Below, one piece after another: positions 1 to 9,014 of a DNA stretch of 64,000 bases; positions within the stretch are counted from its first letter, which is position 1, and every line of letters starts with the position of its first letter. A program made the position numbers and the translations under genes. The notes under the pieces were generated by a model. It was given only the letters and a program-made list of their open reading frames with translations. It did no database searches and was not told the DNA's origin. Origin of the DNA: Mycobacterium sp. 1245111.1 (GTDB taxonomy: Bacteria; Actinomycetota; Actinomycetes; Mycobacteriales; Mycobacteriaceae); NCBI RefSeq assembly GCF_001673405.1, contig NZ_LZLV01000146.1:62001-126000 (forward strand). The letters are read 5' to 3'.

Positions 1-463
1 CCGACGCCCGGTGCGCGGCGACCCCCTCGGCCAGCGAGGCAGCGATGTCGTGGAACGCGCCAGGATCGGTGATCGCGCGGTGCCCGTTGGACAGCTCCAG
101 CTCCGCGGCCAGCGTGATCGGCCCCACCGCCTGCACCTTGACCGGTCGCCCGCTGCCGCGCAGGCCGGCGACCTCCCAGGCCTCTTCCAGCGCGTCGATG
201 TCTTCGCCGAGAAGGCTGACCGCCCGTCGCGTCACCGCGCCCGGGCGCGCTGTCAGCCGGTAGCCGCGCGGGACGGTGTCGATGGCGATGTCGACGAGCA
301 GGGCCCCGGCGCGCCCGATGACGTCGGCGCCCACTCCCCTGGCCGGCAGTTCGACCAGGTGGGCCAGTGCGGCGCCCAACTCGCCGACGACGACCTCGGC
401 CGCCGGTCGCGCGGCCACTCCGGGCCACGATCCAATGCCGCTGGCGGTTGCGAAAACACTCAC
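1..463 (-). CDS. Cobalamin-independent methionine synthase-like protein (partial, C-terminus outside window)
   Basis: The reverse strand encodes a protein opening with a GTG codon and reading MSVFATASGIGSWPG, then a glycine/alanine-rich stretch with VDIAIDTVPRGYR. This N-terminus is typical of the mycobacterial MetE-C/UROD-like family (Rv3015c type). The family carries the zinc-dependent methyltransferase barrel of vitamin-B12-independent methionine synthase but lacks the long N-terminal half of MetE. About 154 residues are visible and the C-terminal catalytic residues lie beyond the window. The gene is divergent from the lipoprotein gene at 506. The family call rests on N-terminal resemblance only; the substrate is unknown. 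Confidence 0.7.
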   Translation of the reverse strand, partial: MSVFATASGIGSWPGVAARPAAEVVVGELGAALAHLVELPARGVGADVIGRAGALLVDIAIDTVPRGYRLTARPGAVTRRAVSLLGEDIDALEEAWEVAGLRGSGRPVKVQAVGPITLAAELELSNGHRAITDPGAFHDIAASLAEGVAAHRAS

Positions 464-505
464 CGGACAACCGTATTCGATCGGTGCGACTAGGCTCAGG
501 TCAGG

Positions 506-1126
506 ATGGCGATGCGACGACTACTACTGTGCGCGGTGGTTCTACTGGCCACGGCGTGCAGCCGTGTGGTGAGTGGCATCGCAACGTCGGAATCGGGTAT
601 CGCGCCCAACGGATTTGACGTCGGGCGGGTGCTGCTCGATCAGTCCCGGATGCAGGCGATCACCGGCGGCGGCGAGCATCTGACGATCATCCCGTCGATG
701 GATGCCACGTCCCCGGTCGACATCGACACGCTGGCCCAAACCGCGCCGCCGGCATGCCGTTTCGTCTACGCCGAGACCGTGACGTTCGGGCCTGACGTCG
801 AGACGTTCCACAAAACCACCTTTCAGGACCCGCCGCACGGCGGCATCATCTCCGAAGGGGCCGCCGCGTATCACGACGGCGAGACCGCGCGGCGCGCGTT
901 CGGGGATTTGGTCAGCACCGTGCGAAATTGCGCGGGCAGTTCAGCCGGCTACGGCCTCGTCGGCGAATGGAACGCCGACGACCGGTCGCTGGAGACGCGG
1001 CCCGGTGACTGCGGGCGCGATTACCGGCTCAAGTCCGTGGTGCTGATGGAAGTCACCTATTGCGGGTTTCCGGACTCGGTGTCGACGATCGTGATGTCGA
1101 ACCTGGCGGCGAACGTCCCAGGCTAG
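506..1126 (+). CDS. lpqA: LpqA-like secreted lipoprotein
   Basis: The 206-residue protein begins with a lipoprotein signal peptide (charged MAMRR, hydrophobic core, lipobox LATAC with the lipidated Cys near residue 18). It should be anchored on the outer face of the plasma membrane. The remainder is a soluble domain with several Cys residues and no enzyme motif I recognise. Its position between the MetE-like gene and mnmA matches lpqA (Rv3016) in M. tuberculosis, although the PPE/Esx genes that follow there are absent here. A second ATG lies two codons downstream and would also give a valid signal peptide. The stop lies two bases from the convergent mnmA stop. Function unknown. Confidence 0.75.
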   Translation: MAMRRLLLCAVVLLATACSRVVSGIATSESGIAPNGFDVGRVLLDQSRMQAITGGGEHLTIIPSMDATSPVDIDTLAQTAPPACRFVYAETVTFGPDVETFHKTTFQDPPHGGIISEGAAAYHDGETARRAFGDLVSTVRNCAGSSAGYGLVGEWNADDRSLETRPGDCGRDYRLKSVVLMEVTYCGFPDSVSTIVMSNLAANVPG

Positions 1127-1128
1127 CG

Positions 1129-2202
1129 CTAAGCCGCGGTGGCGATCGTGGCGCTGGCGAGCACCTCGTCGCCGTCCGGGTCGCGGCGGTACAACACCAG
1201 TGTTTGGCCCGGCGCCACGCCGCGCAACGGAGTCCGCAGCCGCACCTCCAGCTCCTCGCCGGCCAATTGCGCTTCGGCGTCGACGGTTTCACCGTGGGCG
1301 CGCACCTGCACCGCGCAGTCGACGGGCCCCTCGGGCGCAGTGCCCGAAGTGAACACCGGCCGGTGCCCCGTCAGCCGCCAGACCTCGAGGTCAGCCGCCG
1401 AGCCGACCTGAACGGTGCCGCTGTCGGCGTCGATCGCGGTGACATAGCGCGGCTGGCCATCCGGCCCGGGGCCCGCGATGCCGAGCCCCTTGCGCTGGCC
1501 GATCGTGAAGCCGTGCACACCGTCGTGGGTGGCCAACACGGCACCACCTTGATCGACCACCGAACCGCGGCGCACACCGATGCGCTCGCCGAGGAACGCG
1601 CGGGTGTCGCCGGACGGGATGAAGCAGATGTCGTGGCTGTCCGGCTTGTCGGCGACCGACAGGCCGCGACGGGCCGCCTCGGCGCGGATCTGCGACTTGG
1701 GGGTGTCACCGATCGGGAACGCCGCGTGCCGCAGCTGCTGAGCGGTCAACACCGCGAGCACGTAGGACTGGTCCTTGTCGGCGTCGACGGCCCGGCGCAG
1801 CCGCCCGTCGGAGAGACGGGCATAATGGCCGGTGGCCACCGCGTCGAATCCGAGCGCCAGCGCGCGAGCGGCCAAGGCGGAGAACTTGATTCGCTCGTTG
1901 CACCGCACGCACGGGTTCGGGGTTTCGCCGCGGGCATACGACGACACGAAGTCGTCGATCACGTCTTCTTTGAACTTGTCCGCGAAATCCCAGACATAGA
2001 ACGGGATTCCGAGGACGTCAGCGACTCGTCGGGCATCGCCGGCGTCCTCCTTGGAGCAGCAGCCGCGCGAGCCGGTGCGCAGGGTGCCCGGGGCGTGCGA
2101 CAGGGCCAGGTGCACACCGACCACATCGTGACCCGCGTCGACCATGCGCGCGGCGGCCACCGACGAGTCGACACCGCCACTCATCGCGGCGAGTACCCTC
2201 AT
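1129..2202 (-). CDS. mnmA: tRNA-specific 2-thiouridylase MnmA
   Basis: MnmA installs sulfur at the 2-position of the wobble uridine in Lys, Glu and Gln tRNAs, using ATP to adenylate the base. The 357-residue protein has the PP-loop SGGVDSSVAA from residue 8, the catalytic region NPCVRCNERIKF with C101 as the likely nucleophile, and the partner cysteine C193 in HDICFIPSGD. Together these form the expected persulfide/disulfide pair. Its start overlaps the stop of iscS by 4 bp (ATGA), so the sulfur donor and acceptor enzymes are translationally coupled. Length and order match Rv3024c (trmU). Confidence 0.96.
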   Translation of the reverse strand: MRVLAAMSGGVDSSVAAARMVDAGHDVVGVHLALSHAPGTLRTGSRGCCSKEDAGDARRVADVLGIPFYVWDFADKFKEDVIDDFVSSYARGETPNPCVRCNERIKFSALAARALALGFDAVATGHYARLSDGRLRRAVDADKDQSYVLAVLTAQQLRHAAFPIGDTPKSQIRAEAARRGLSVADKPDSHDICFIPSGDTRAFLGERIGVRRGSVVDQGGAVLATHDGVHGFTIGQRKGLGIAGPGPDGQPRYVTAIDADSGTVQVGSAADLEVWRLTGHRPVFTSGTAPEGPVDCAVQVRAHGETVDAEAQLAGEELEVRLRTPLRGVAPGQTLVLYRRDPDGDEVLASATIATAA

Positions 2203-3380
2203 CGCGCCACCGCCGCCGTGGCAAGGGCCGCCTGCCGCGCTCGCTCAACGGCCGCGGGCAACACCTGTAACGCCGCGTCGACGTCGGACTCGACGCTGGT
2301 GTGCCCCAACGACAGTCGCAGCGATCCACGCGCGCTGACCGGGTCCGCACCCATCGCGATCAACACATGCGACGGCTGCGTCACCCCTGCGGTGCAGGCC
2401 GAGCCGGTGGAGCACTCGATTCCGTTGGCGTCCAACAACATCAGCAACGCATCGCCTTCGCATCCCTCGAAGGTGAAGTGCGCGTTTCCGGGCAGCCGAC
2501 GGGGACCCGTGGCGCCGTTGAGCCGGGTGTCCTCGACCGTGGCCAGCACCCCGTCGATCAGCCGGTCCCGCAGCAGCCGAAGGCGCGCGCTGTTGGCCTC
2601 CAGTTCGTCGACGGCGAGACGTATCGCGGTGGCCATGCCGACGGCCGCGGCGACATCGGGTGTGCCGGAACGGATGTCACGCTCCTGACCACCACCGTGG
2701 GCCAACGGCACACACGGGACGTCGCGGCGCAGCAGCAGCGCGCCCGCACCGACCGGGCCGCCGAACTTGTGCGCGGCCACGCTCATCGCGGACAGCTGGC
2801 TGGCGCCGAAGTCGACCGGCAGCTGTCCCACCGCCTGAACCGCGTCGCTGTGCATCGGAACGTCGAATTCGGCTGCGATGGCGGCGAGTTCGTCGATCGG
2901 CATAATCGTGCCGACCTCGTTGTTCGCCCACATCACCGTAATCACTGCGACGTCGTCGTGGCGTTCCAGCGCGTCGCGCAGGGCCGCACCGGATACCGAC
3001 CCGTCGGCGTTAGTCGGAAGCCAGGTGATCTCGGCGCCTTCGTGCTCGGCGAGCCAGTTCACCGCATCGAGAACGGCGTGGTGTTCGACCTCGGTGGTGA
3101 TGATGCGGCGGTGGCGCGGCTCGGCATCGCGGCGCGCCCAGTAGATGCCCTTGACGGCGAGGTTGTCGCTCTCGGTGCCGCCGGCGGTGAAGATCACCTC
3201 GGACGGGCGGGCACCGAGCTTGGCCGCGACCAGTTCGCGGGCTTCCTCCATGCGCCGGCGCGCCAGACGACCGGTGGCGTGCAGCGACGAGGCATTGCCC
3301 ACGGTGCTCAGGGCGGCCGTCATCGCCTCGACAGCAGCGGGGTGCATCGGGGAGGTGGCGGCGTGATCCAGGTAGACCAT
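2199..3380 (-). CDS. iscS: Cysteine desulfurase, IscS/NifS family
   Basis: This PLP enzyme converts cysteine to alanine and holds the released sulfur as a persulfide for tRNA thiolation and Fe-S assembly. The 393-residue sequence starts with the classic MVYLDHAATSP, carries the PLP lysine K205 in SVAAHKFGGPVGAG, and has the catalytic cysteine C329 in STGSACTAG. It lies immediately upstream of and overlaps mnmA, so direct sulfur hand-over to MnmA is the natural reading. It corresponds in order to Rv3025c. Confidence 0.95.
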   Translation of the reverse strand: MVYLDHAATSPMHPAAVEAMTAALSTVGNASSLHATGRLARRRMEEARELVAAKLGARPSEVIFTAGGTESDNLAVKGIYWARRDAEPRHRRIITTEVEHHAVLDAVNWLAEHEGAEITWLPTNADGSVSGAALRDALERHDDVAVITVMWANNEVGTIMPIDELAAIAAEFDVPMHSDAVQAVGQLPVDFGASQLSAMSVAAHKFGGPVGAGALLLRRDVPCVPLAHGGGQERDIRSGTPDVAAAVGMATAIRLAVDELEANSARLRLLRDRLIDGVLATVEDTRLNGATGPRRLPGNAHFTFEGCEGDALLMLLDANGIECSTGSACTAGVTQPSHVLIAMGADPVSARGSLRLSLGHTSVESDVDAALQVLPAAVERARQAALATAAVAR

Positions 3381-3413
3381 GACCTGCCCAGGATAGCGGC
3401 GACCGCCCGGCGG

Positions 3414-4367
3414 CTAGGACGCGAGCACAGACGGCCGCTGCCCATGGTCCGGGCGCGCCGCCGAGGTGACGCGGATCGCCGCCTGGCAGCGACGGGCCAG
3501 CTCGCGGCGGTCGTTACCCGGAAGCTGCAGCGATTCGACGTAGATCTTGGCCACCGTGCGGCGGGCGACCATCAACCGGCCGATCGACGCCAGCAGGGTG
3601 TCGTCGCCGATGTAGGCCGGCACGGTCGAGACGCTGCCGTCCCGGTGCTGGTAGCGCAGCCGCAGCGGCTGGACCGGCCGGCCGGTGTCGACGGCGGCCT
3701 GGAACATGGCCGGGTAGAACGGTCCGGACCCCTGGTGGGAACGCCCCGCCGGGCCCGATGGTCCAGCTCCTCCTCGGGCCGCCGAGCGGCCTGCATCGTC
3801 GCCCGACAGCCCGCACCAGGTGGTGCCCTCCGGGAACGCCACCACCGTGTGACCGGCGTACAGCCGGGCGGCGACGGTGGCCACCACCTCGGGCAGCTGA
3901 CGCAGCTTGGCGCGCTCGATCGGGATGACCTTGACGATGCGGGCCATCATCTTCACCGCGCCGCTGGCGGCGACGTCAGCGCGGGCCACGAACGACAGTG
4001 GCGAGGCCCGCCACCGGGTGGACGGCAGCGTCGCGCCGATGGTCAGGATGTCCAGCCAGGACATGTGGTCGCTGACCACCAGCACGCCCGGCAGGTTGCG
4101 GATCGGGCCGCCGGAGACGTCGATCTTGACGCCGAGGCACCACAGCAGCAGCCGACAGTACATCTGGCGCGATTTCGACCAGCCTGGGATCACCCCGGCG
4201 AGCAGCGGCAGCGCGGGAGCCAACAGCACCAGCAGCGTGACCCGTCGGGCGACGCGCAGCGCGACGATCAGCCGCCGAGTTGCCTCGTAACCGCCAGCGC
4301 GTATGCAGTCCGTGTCGCAGGTCGCCCGTGGGAGCCAGGCGTGGTCGCGCGGCGCTGGGGTGCTCAT
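3414..4367 (-). CDS. 1-acylglycerol-3-phosphate acyltransferase-like protein (PlsC family)
   Basis: The 317-residue protein has a hydrophobic N-terminal helix (about residues 42-60), the acyltransferase block SDHMSWLD (H101-x4-D106) and the second block FPEGTT (178-183). These are hallmarks of membrane-bound glycerolipid acyltransferases. Directly after FPEGTTWCG there is a roughly 30-residue Gly/Ala/Ser/Arg-rich insertion (about 187-216) before FYPAMFQAA, which looks like a low-complexity expansion. The gene starts one base inside the stop of the upstream GNAT gene (TGATG), so both are co-translated. This is the Rv3026c position. The acyl donor and acceptor are not shown by the sequence. Confidence 0.85.
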   Translation of the reverse strand: MSTPAPRDHAWLPRATCDTDCIRAGGYEATRRLIVALRVARRVTLLVLLAPALPLLAGVIPGWSKSRQMYCRLLLWCLGVKIDVSGGPIRNLPGVLVVSDHMSWLDILTIGATLPSTRWRASPLSFVARADVAASGAVKMMARIVKVIPIERAKLRQLPEVVATVAARLYAGHTVVAFPEGTTWCGLSGDDAGRSAARGGAGPSGPAGRSHQGSGPFYPAMFQAAVDTGRPVQPLRLRYQHRDGSVSTVPAYIGDDTLLASIGRLMVARRTVAKIYVESLQLPGNDRRELARRCQAAIRVTSAARPDHGQRPSVLAS

Positions 4368-5215
4368 CAGGCCACCTGGCTCGCTGCCTCGGTTGCCGCC
4401 GAGATCGACCGGAGTCTTCGCAGGTAGCGGGTGTCGGCTTGACGTTTGTCCAGCAGCGCCGGGAAATCTCCGACCCCGAAGTCGGGGTCGTGGGCCGGCT
4501 CACCGCAGATCTGCGCGCCCAAACGCAGGTAGCCCCGCATCAGCGGCGGTATGACCGGTCGAGCGGGCGGCGCAATCTCATCGAGCGGACGTCCGTCGAT
4601 GACGACCGGCCGGTAAGGGCGGACCCGGAATTCGGCCGGGGCGGCGTGGCGTTTCGTGACGAAGTCGCGCACGCCGCGGATCTGGGTTCCCGGCGGCTCA
4701 CCGTCGACGACGACCGGTACCGACACGCAGCCGGTGACGTAGTCGTAGTCGCAGTGGTCGAGGTACGCCAGGATGCCGGCCCACATCAAGAGGACGACGG
4801 CGCCGTTGCGGTGGTCGTTGTGCACCACCGCGCGGCCCATCTCGACCAGCGACGGCCGTAGCGAATCGAGCGCCTCGATGTCGAATTCCGTTGCGGTGTA
4901 TAGGCCGCCGGCCGCGACGGCACCCGTCGGCGTCAGCATGCGGTAGCAGCCGACCAGTTCGCCGGAGTTTTCTTCGCGTACCAGTAGGTGGTCGCAATGC
5001 TCGTCAAAGCGGTCGGCGTCGAGGCCGTCGCCGTGGCTGGTCAGCGCGAAACCCGGTTCGCTGCTGAACACGTCGTAGCGCAGCCGTTGTGCCGCTTCGA
5101 TCTGGGCCGGATCATCGGAAAGCAGAAGCGAATACCGAGGTTCTGCCGTTGGACGCGTTCCCGAGGCCGGTTTGTCCGCGGCGATGAGGACCGATTCAGT
5201 GCTCATGTGCGCCAC
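4367..5215 (-). CDS. OlsB/PlsB-like GNAT-fold N-acyltransferase
   Basis: The 282-residue protein contains the ornithine-acyl-[acyl carrier protein] N-acyltransferase-like block LRYDVFSSEPGF, then DRFDEHCDHLLV and the acyl-CoA site EMGRAVVHNDHRNGAVV. This fold is used by bacterial hemolysin/ornithine-lipid acyltransferases. In M. tuberculosis the homologue (Rv3027c) also sits just before the PlsC-like gene, which suggests sequential acylation of one lipid. The start is either ATG at 5215 (MAHMSTES) or the internal ATG at 5206; the latter gives MSTESVLIAADK and is equally plausible. The acceptor is unknown. Confidence 0.8.
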   Translation of the reverse strand: MAHMSTESVLIAADKPASGTRPTAEPRYSLLLSDDPAQIEAAQRLRYDVFSSEPGFALTSHGDGLDADRFDEHCDHLLVREENSGELVGCYRMLTPTGAVAAGGLYTATEFDIEALDSLRPSLVEMGRAVVHNDHRNGAVVLLMWAGILAYLDHCDYDYVTGCVSVPVVVDGEPPGTQIRGVRDFVTKRHAAPAEFRVRPYRPVVIDGRPLDEIAPPARPVIPPLMRGYLRLGAQICGEPAHDPDFGVGDFPALLDKRQADTRYLRRLRSISAATEAASQVA

Positions 5216-5335
5216 TGTTGCGTCATTGATCAGCTAAATGGCATCGCAGCCGTAACGTGTTCGTGCACGGTAGATGACGAAGATCCGCATTTCGACGTTG
5301 CCTGCGTCACAAAATTGGTCCAGTATTCAGCCGTG

Positions 5336-7108
5336 ATGTCTGGCATTGGCGGGGAATCGTTCGATCCGGAAGCACTGCGGGCCAAGTACGCCGAAGAGCG
5401 CCGACGGCGCCTGCGCTCCGACGGTATCTCCCAATACGTCGAGATAACCGGTGCATTCAGCAAGTTCGGTGACGATCCATGGGCCGATCCGGACTTCAAT
5501 CGCGATCCGATCCATGACGCCGTCGCCGTCGCCGTCGTCGGTGCGGGCTTCGGCGGATTGCTGATCGGGGCACGGTGCAAGCAGCTCGGGGTCGACAACG
5601 TGCGGCTGATCGACAAGGCCGCCGACGTCGGTGGGACCTGGTACTGGAACCGCTATCCCGGCATCGCCTGCGACGTCGAATCCTACGTCTACATGCCGCT
5701 TCTCGAAGAACTCGGTTACATCCCGACCGAGAAGTACGCCAAGGGCGCCGAGATCTGGGAGCACTGTCGCCGTATTGCCGAACACTACGACCTATACCGT
5801 GACGCCTGCCTTCAGACCGAAGTTCAGGAAATCCGTTGGGAACCAACTAGTTCCCGGTGGGTGATCTCCACTGATCGCGGCGACGAGATTCGCGCCCGGT
5901 TTGTGGCGATGGCCAACGGATACCTGCAAAAGCCGAAACTGCCTGGAATTGATGGCATTACCGATTTCCGCGGTCACACCTTCCACACCAGCCGTTGGGA
6001 TTACGGCTACACCGGCGACGACCTCAGCGGCCTATCGGACAAGCGAGTCGGCATCGTCGGCACCGGCGCGACGGCCATCCAGTGCGTGCCGAGGCTCGCC
6101 GAGGCTTCCGGGGACCTGTTCGTGTTTCAGCGCACTCCGTCGACGGTCGACGTGCGGGCCAACCGGCCGACCGAACCGGAGTGGGCCGCGTCGTTGGAGC
6201 CCGGCTGGCAGCAGCGGCGGATGGAGAACTTTCAAATCCTCACTGCCGGAGGCACTTCCGACGAGGACCTGGTCGACGACGCGTGGACCAGCCTCACCAA
6301 GAAGATGCCGATCGTCAACGAGGGCGGCCCGAACGCCGCCGAGATGGCCGACTTCGCCAAGATGGAAGAGATCCGTGCACGGGTCGAGTCGATCGTCACC
6401 GATGCCGCGACCGCCGAGGCACTCAAACCGTGGTATGGCTACTACTGCAAGCGGCCGTGCTTCCACGACGAATACCTGCAGGCTTTCAACCGCGACAATG
6501 TCACGCTCGTCGACACCCGCGGCCTCGGCGTCGAAAGGATCACCGCACGCGGCGTGGTCGTGGCTGGCGTCGAATACCCATTGGACTGTTTGATTTTCGC
6601 CACCGGCTTCGAGGTCGGCACCAGCTACTCACAGCGCACCGGCTTCGAGATCATCGGCCGCGACGGCCTGACCCTCACCGAGAAGTGGGCCGACGGCGTC
6701 CGCACCATGCACGGCCTACACGTCAACGGTTTTCCGAACTGCTTCGTCGAAAGCATTGCCCAGTCCGGGTTCACGGTGAACTTCCCCTACCTGATCGACA
6801 CCCAATCACGTCACATCGCCTGGGTGATCGCGTGGGCCCTGCAGCACGACGTCATCGAACTCGAGGCCACCGCGGATGCCGAAGCGGCCTGGGTGGACAC
6901 CGTCGTCGAGCGTTCCAGCGTCATCGCCGGCCGGCGGGAATCCTGCACTCCCGGCTACTACAACCGCGAGGGCCAGGCGAGCGCTCGGCTGAACCGGGAC
7001 AGTTTCTTCTTCGGCAGCCCAACCGAATACGCCGACATCCTGAATGCATGGCGGGCGGCGGGCACGCTCGACGGGTTCGACGTTCGAGAATCGACGTCGG
7101 CCCGGTAG
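5336..7108 (+). CDS. Baeyer-Villiger-type flavin monooxygenase
   Basis: The 590-residue protein has the FAD-binding dinucleotide fold VVGAGFGG (about 67-74), the GGTWYWNRYPG motif, the Baeyer-Villiger fingerprint FRGHTFHTSRW (211-221) and a second NADPH-binding fold VGTGATAIQ (241-249). It should insert oxygen next to a ketone using FAD and NADPH, as in the cyclohexanone/phenylacetone monooxygenase group. The start at 5336 is preferred because the 60-residue leader ending DPWADPDF is typical of this long-N-terminus subgroup; GTG at 5333 is an alternative. It has no counterpart at this position in M. tuberculosis. Substrate unknown. Confidence 0.9.
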   Translation: MSGIGGESFDPEALRAKYAEERRRRLRSDGISQYVEITGAFSKFGDDPWADPDFNRDPIHDAVAVAVVGAGFGGLLIGARCKQLGVDNVRLIDKAADVGGTWYWNRYPGIACDVESYVYMPLLEELGYIPTEKYAKGAEIWEHCRRIAEHYDLYRDACLQTEVQEIRWEPTSSRWVISTDRGDEIRARFVAMANGYLQKPKLPGIDGITDFRGHTFHTSRWDYGYTGDDLSGLSDKRVGIVGTGATAIQCVPRLAEASGDLFVFQRTPSTVDVRANRPTEPEWAASLEPGWQQRRMENFQILTAGGTSDEDLVDDAWTSLTKKMPIVNEGGPNAAEMADFAKMEEIRARVESIVTDAATAEALKPWYGYYCKRPCFHDEYLQAFNRDNVTLVDTRGLGVERITARGVVVAGVEYPLDCLIFATGFEVGTSYSQRTGFEIIGRDGLTLTEKWADGVRTMHGLHVNGFPNCFVESIAQSGFTVNFPYLIDTQSRHIAWVIAWALQHDVIELEATADAEAAWVDTVVERSSVIAGRRESCTPGYYNREGQASARLNRDSFFFGSPTEYADILNAWRAAGTLDGFDVRESTSAR

Positions 7109-7152
7109 ACCGACCGTGATTCGGATTCGACAGGCGAGGGTATGGCACCCAG

Positions 7153-8631
7153 ATGAGCTCTGGGACCCGACGCTGGTGTTTCGCCGACCAGCTCGGGCCG
7201 CATTTCCTGGACAGACCCGACCAGCCGGTGCTGCTGATCGAGTCCCAGGCCGCATTCGCTCGTCGCCGCTTTCATCGCCGCAAGGCGCATCTCGTGATGT
7301 CGGCGCTGCGCCACCGAGCGGCCGAACTCGGTGACCAGGCCACGTTCCTGCAGACCCGCACCTACCGGGGTGCGCTCGAGCAGCTCGACGAACCGATCAG
7401 CGTCTGCCAACCAACCTCGTGGGCGGCCGACCGGTTCGTCCGCTCGGTGCCGGATGTCGAGGTGCTGCCGGCACGCGGATTCTGCACCGACCGCGACGCG
7501 TTCGCCGCATGGGCCGAAGGCCACCGCACGCTGAAGCTGGAGAACTTCTACCGCGACGCGCGGCGGCGGTTCGACCTCCTGATGGACGGGAACAACCCCG
7601 CCGAAGGCCGGTGGAACTTCGACGCCGACAACCGCGAGCCTCCTCCCAGCAGCGACCATCTGGGCATCAAAGCGCCCTGGCGACCCGAGGAAGACGAGAT
7701 CGACGAACAGGTCCGCGGGGATCTGGACCGCTGGGAGCGCGATGGTGAAGTGTCATTCGTCGGTCGCGACGGCCCCCGCGAATTCGCCGTCACCGCAGCC
7801 GAAGCGCAGCAAGCCCTGAAAGTCTTCATCCGAGATCGCCTGCCGCACTTCGGCCCTCATGAAGACGCCATGCTCAGCGGCGACCGCTTCATGGCCCACA
7901 GTCTGCTGTCGGCCCCGATGAATCTGGGTCTGCTGGACCCGCTCGACTGTGCGTACGCGGCCGAAGATGCCTACGGTCGGGGCAGCGCCCCACTGGCCAG
8001 CGTGGAGGGCTACATCCGGCAGTTGATCGGGTGGCGCGACTACATCTGGCATGTCTATTGGCATTTCGGCAAGGGCTACCGCCGGCGTAATGCGCTCGAC
8101 GCGCACGCCCGGGTGCCGAAGTGGTTCGCGGAGCTGGACGCCGACGCCGTCGACGCACACTGTCTCAAAGACGTGCTGGCCCAGGTCCGTGATCACGGAT
8201 GGGTGCATCACATTCCGCGGCTGATGGTGTTGTCCAACTACGCATTACAACGCGGCTGGAACCCCGCCGCGATGGCCGACTGGTTTCACCGCTGCTTCGT
8301 CGACGGTTACGAGTGGGTGATGGTCGCCAATGTGGTCGGCATGTCGCAGCATGCCGACGGCGGGCTGATGGCCACCAAGCCGTACACCTCCGGCGGTGCC
8401 TACATCAACCGGATGAGCAACTACTGCGGCGATTGTCGCTACCGGCCTTCCGAGCGGGTCGGCGACCGGGCCTGCCCCTTCACCGGCGGGTACTGGTCGT
8501 TTTTGGAGCGCAACGCGAAACGCCTGGAAAACAACCAGCGGATGACTCAGCCGCTGGCAGGCATGCGACGACTCAAGGATCTAGACGCAGTGGTCGAACA
8601 ACAACGAAGCCTCGGTGGACGGGCGCCCTGA
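7153..8631 (+). CDS. Iron-sulfur bacterial cryptochrome/(6-4) photolyase (PhrB family)
   Basis: This family repairs (6-4) photoproducts with light, using FAD, an antenna chromophore and a [4Fe-4S] cluster. The four cluster cysteines are visible at C337, C425, C428 and C441. Their spacing (88, 3, 13) is identical to that of Agrobacterium PhrB as I recall it. The paired histidines H352-H353 in WVHHIPRLM sit where PhrB has its repair histidines. The protein is 492 residues, the normal length, starting at ATG 7153. An SRPBCC gene follows with a one-base overlap. A separate class I photolyase is encoded at 32.5 kb. Confidence 0.92.
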   Translation: MSSGTRRWCFADQLGPHFLDRPDQPVLLIESQAAFARRRFHRRKAHLVMSALRHRAAELGDQATFLQTRTYRGALEQLDEPISVCQPTSWAADRFVRSVPDVEVLPARGFCTDRDAFAAWAEGHRTLKLENFYRDARRRFDLLMDGNNPAEGRWNFDADNREPPPSSDHLGIKAPWRPEEDEIDEQVRGDLDRWERDGEVSFVGRDGPREFAVTAAEAQQALKVFIRDRLPHFGPHEDAMLSGDRFMAHSLLSAPMNLGLLDPLDCAYAAEDAYGRGSAPLASVEGYIRQLIGWRDYIWHVYWHFGKGYRRRNALDAHARVPKWFAELDADAVDAHCLKDVLAQVRDHGWVHHIPRLMVLSNYALQRGWNPAAMADWFHRCFVDGYEWVMVANVVGMSQHADGGLMATKPYTSGGAYINRMSNYCGDCRYRPSERVGDRACPFTGGYWSFLERNAKRLENNQRMTQPLAGMRRLKDLDAVVEQQRSLGGRAP

Positions 8632-9011
8632 TGCTGTCCGTCGACTGGGTCATCGCTGCGCCACCGTCGGTGGTGTGGAGCGTTCTGGTCGACGTCGACG
8701 CGTGGCCCAAGTGGGGCCCGACGGTCAGCGGCGCGCGCCTCGACCCGCCCCACACCCGGCTGGAGTTGGGTGTAACAGGCTCTGTCCAAACGGCTTTGGG
8801 CATCAGCGCCCCGTTCGTCATCACCGAGTTCGAGCCCGGTCGGCATTGGGCATGGAAGGTGGCCGGCATCCCGGCAACGCATCACCGGGTCGAGCCGACC
8901 GGCAATTACTCGCGAGCGAGTATGGCCGTTCCATGGTGGGCGACGGCGTATCTACCGGTATGCGCGATCGCTCTGCGCCGGATCGACCTCATCGCGACGA
9001 CCGGACCGTGA
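8631..9011 (+). CDS. SRPBCC (START-like) family protein
   Basis: The 126-residue protein opens with VDWVIAAPPSVVWSVLVDVDAWPKWGPTV, the standard N-terminus of polyketide-cyclase/START-like domains that hold a hydrophobic ligand. The ATG overlaps the photolyase stop by one base (TGATG), so it is translationally coupled to the photolyase. That coupling is unusual and suggests a linked role, although no substrate can be read. The gene is a single domain with no signal peptide. Confidence 0.8.
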   Translation: MLSVDWVIAAPPSVVWSVLVDVDAWPKWGPTVSGARLDPPHTRLELGVTGSVQTALGISAPFVITEFEPGRHWAWKVAGIPATHHRVEPTGNYSRASMAVPWWATAYLPVCAIALRRIDLIATTGP

Positions 9012-9014
9012 CCG

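Noticed and set aside
1060..4427. Long + strand open frames (about 540 and 700 codons) opposite mnmA, iscS and plsC
   Set aside because: They are antisense to clear conserved genes, read as Arg/Gly/Ala-rich low-complexity protein, and arise from high third-position GC.
4988..5335. A 116-codon upstream extension of the Baeyer-Villiger monooxygenase
   Set aside because: It overlaps the divergent GNAT gene and has no family similarity; the flavoprotein N-terminus is natural from 5336.
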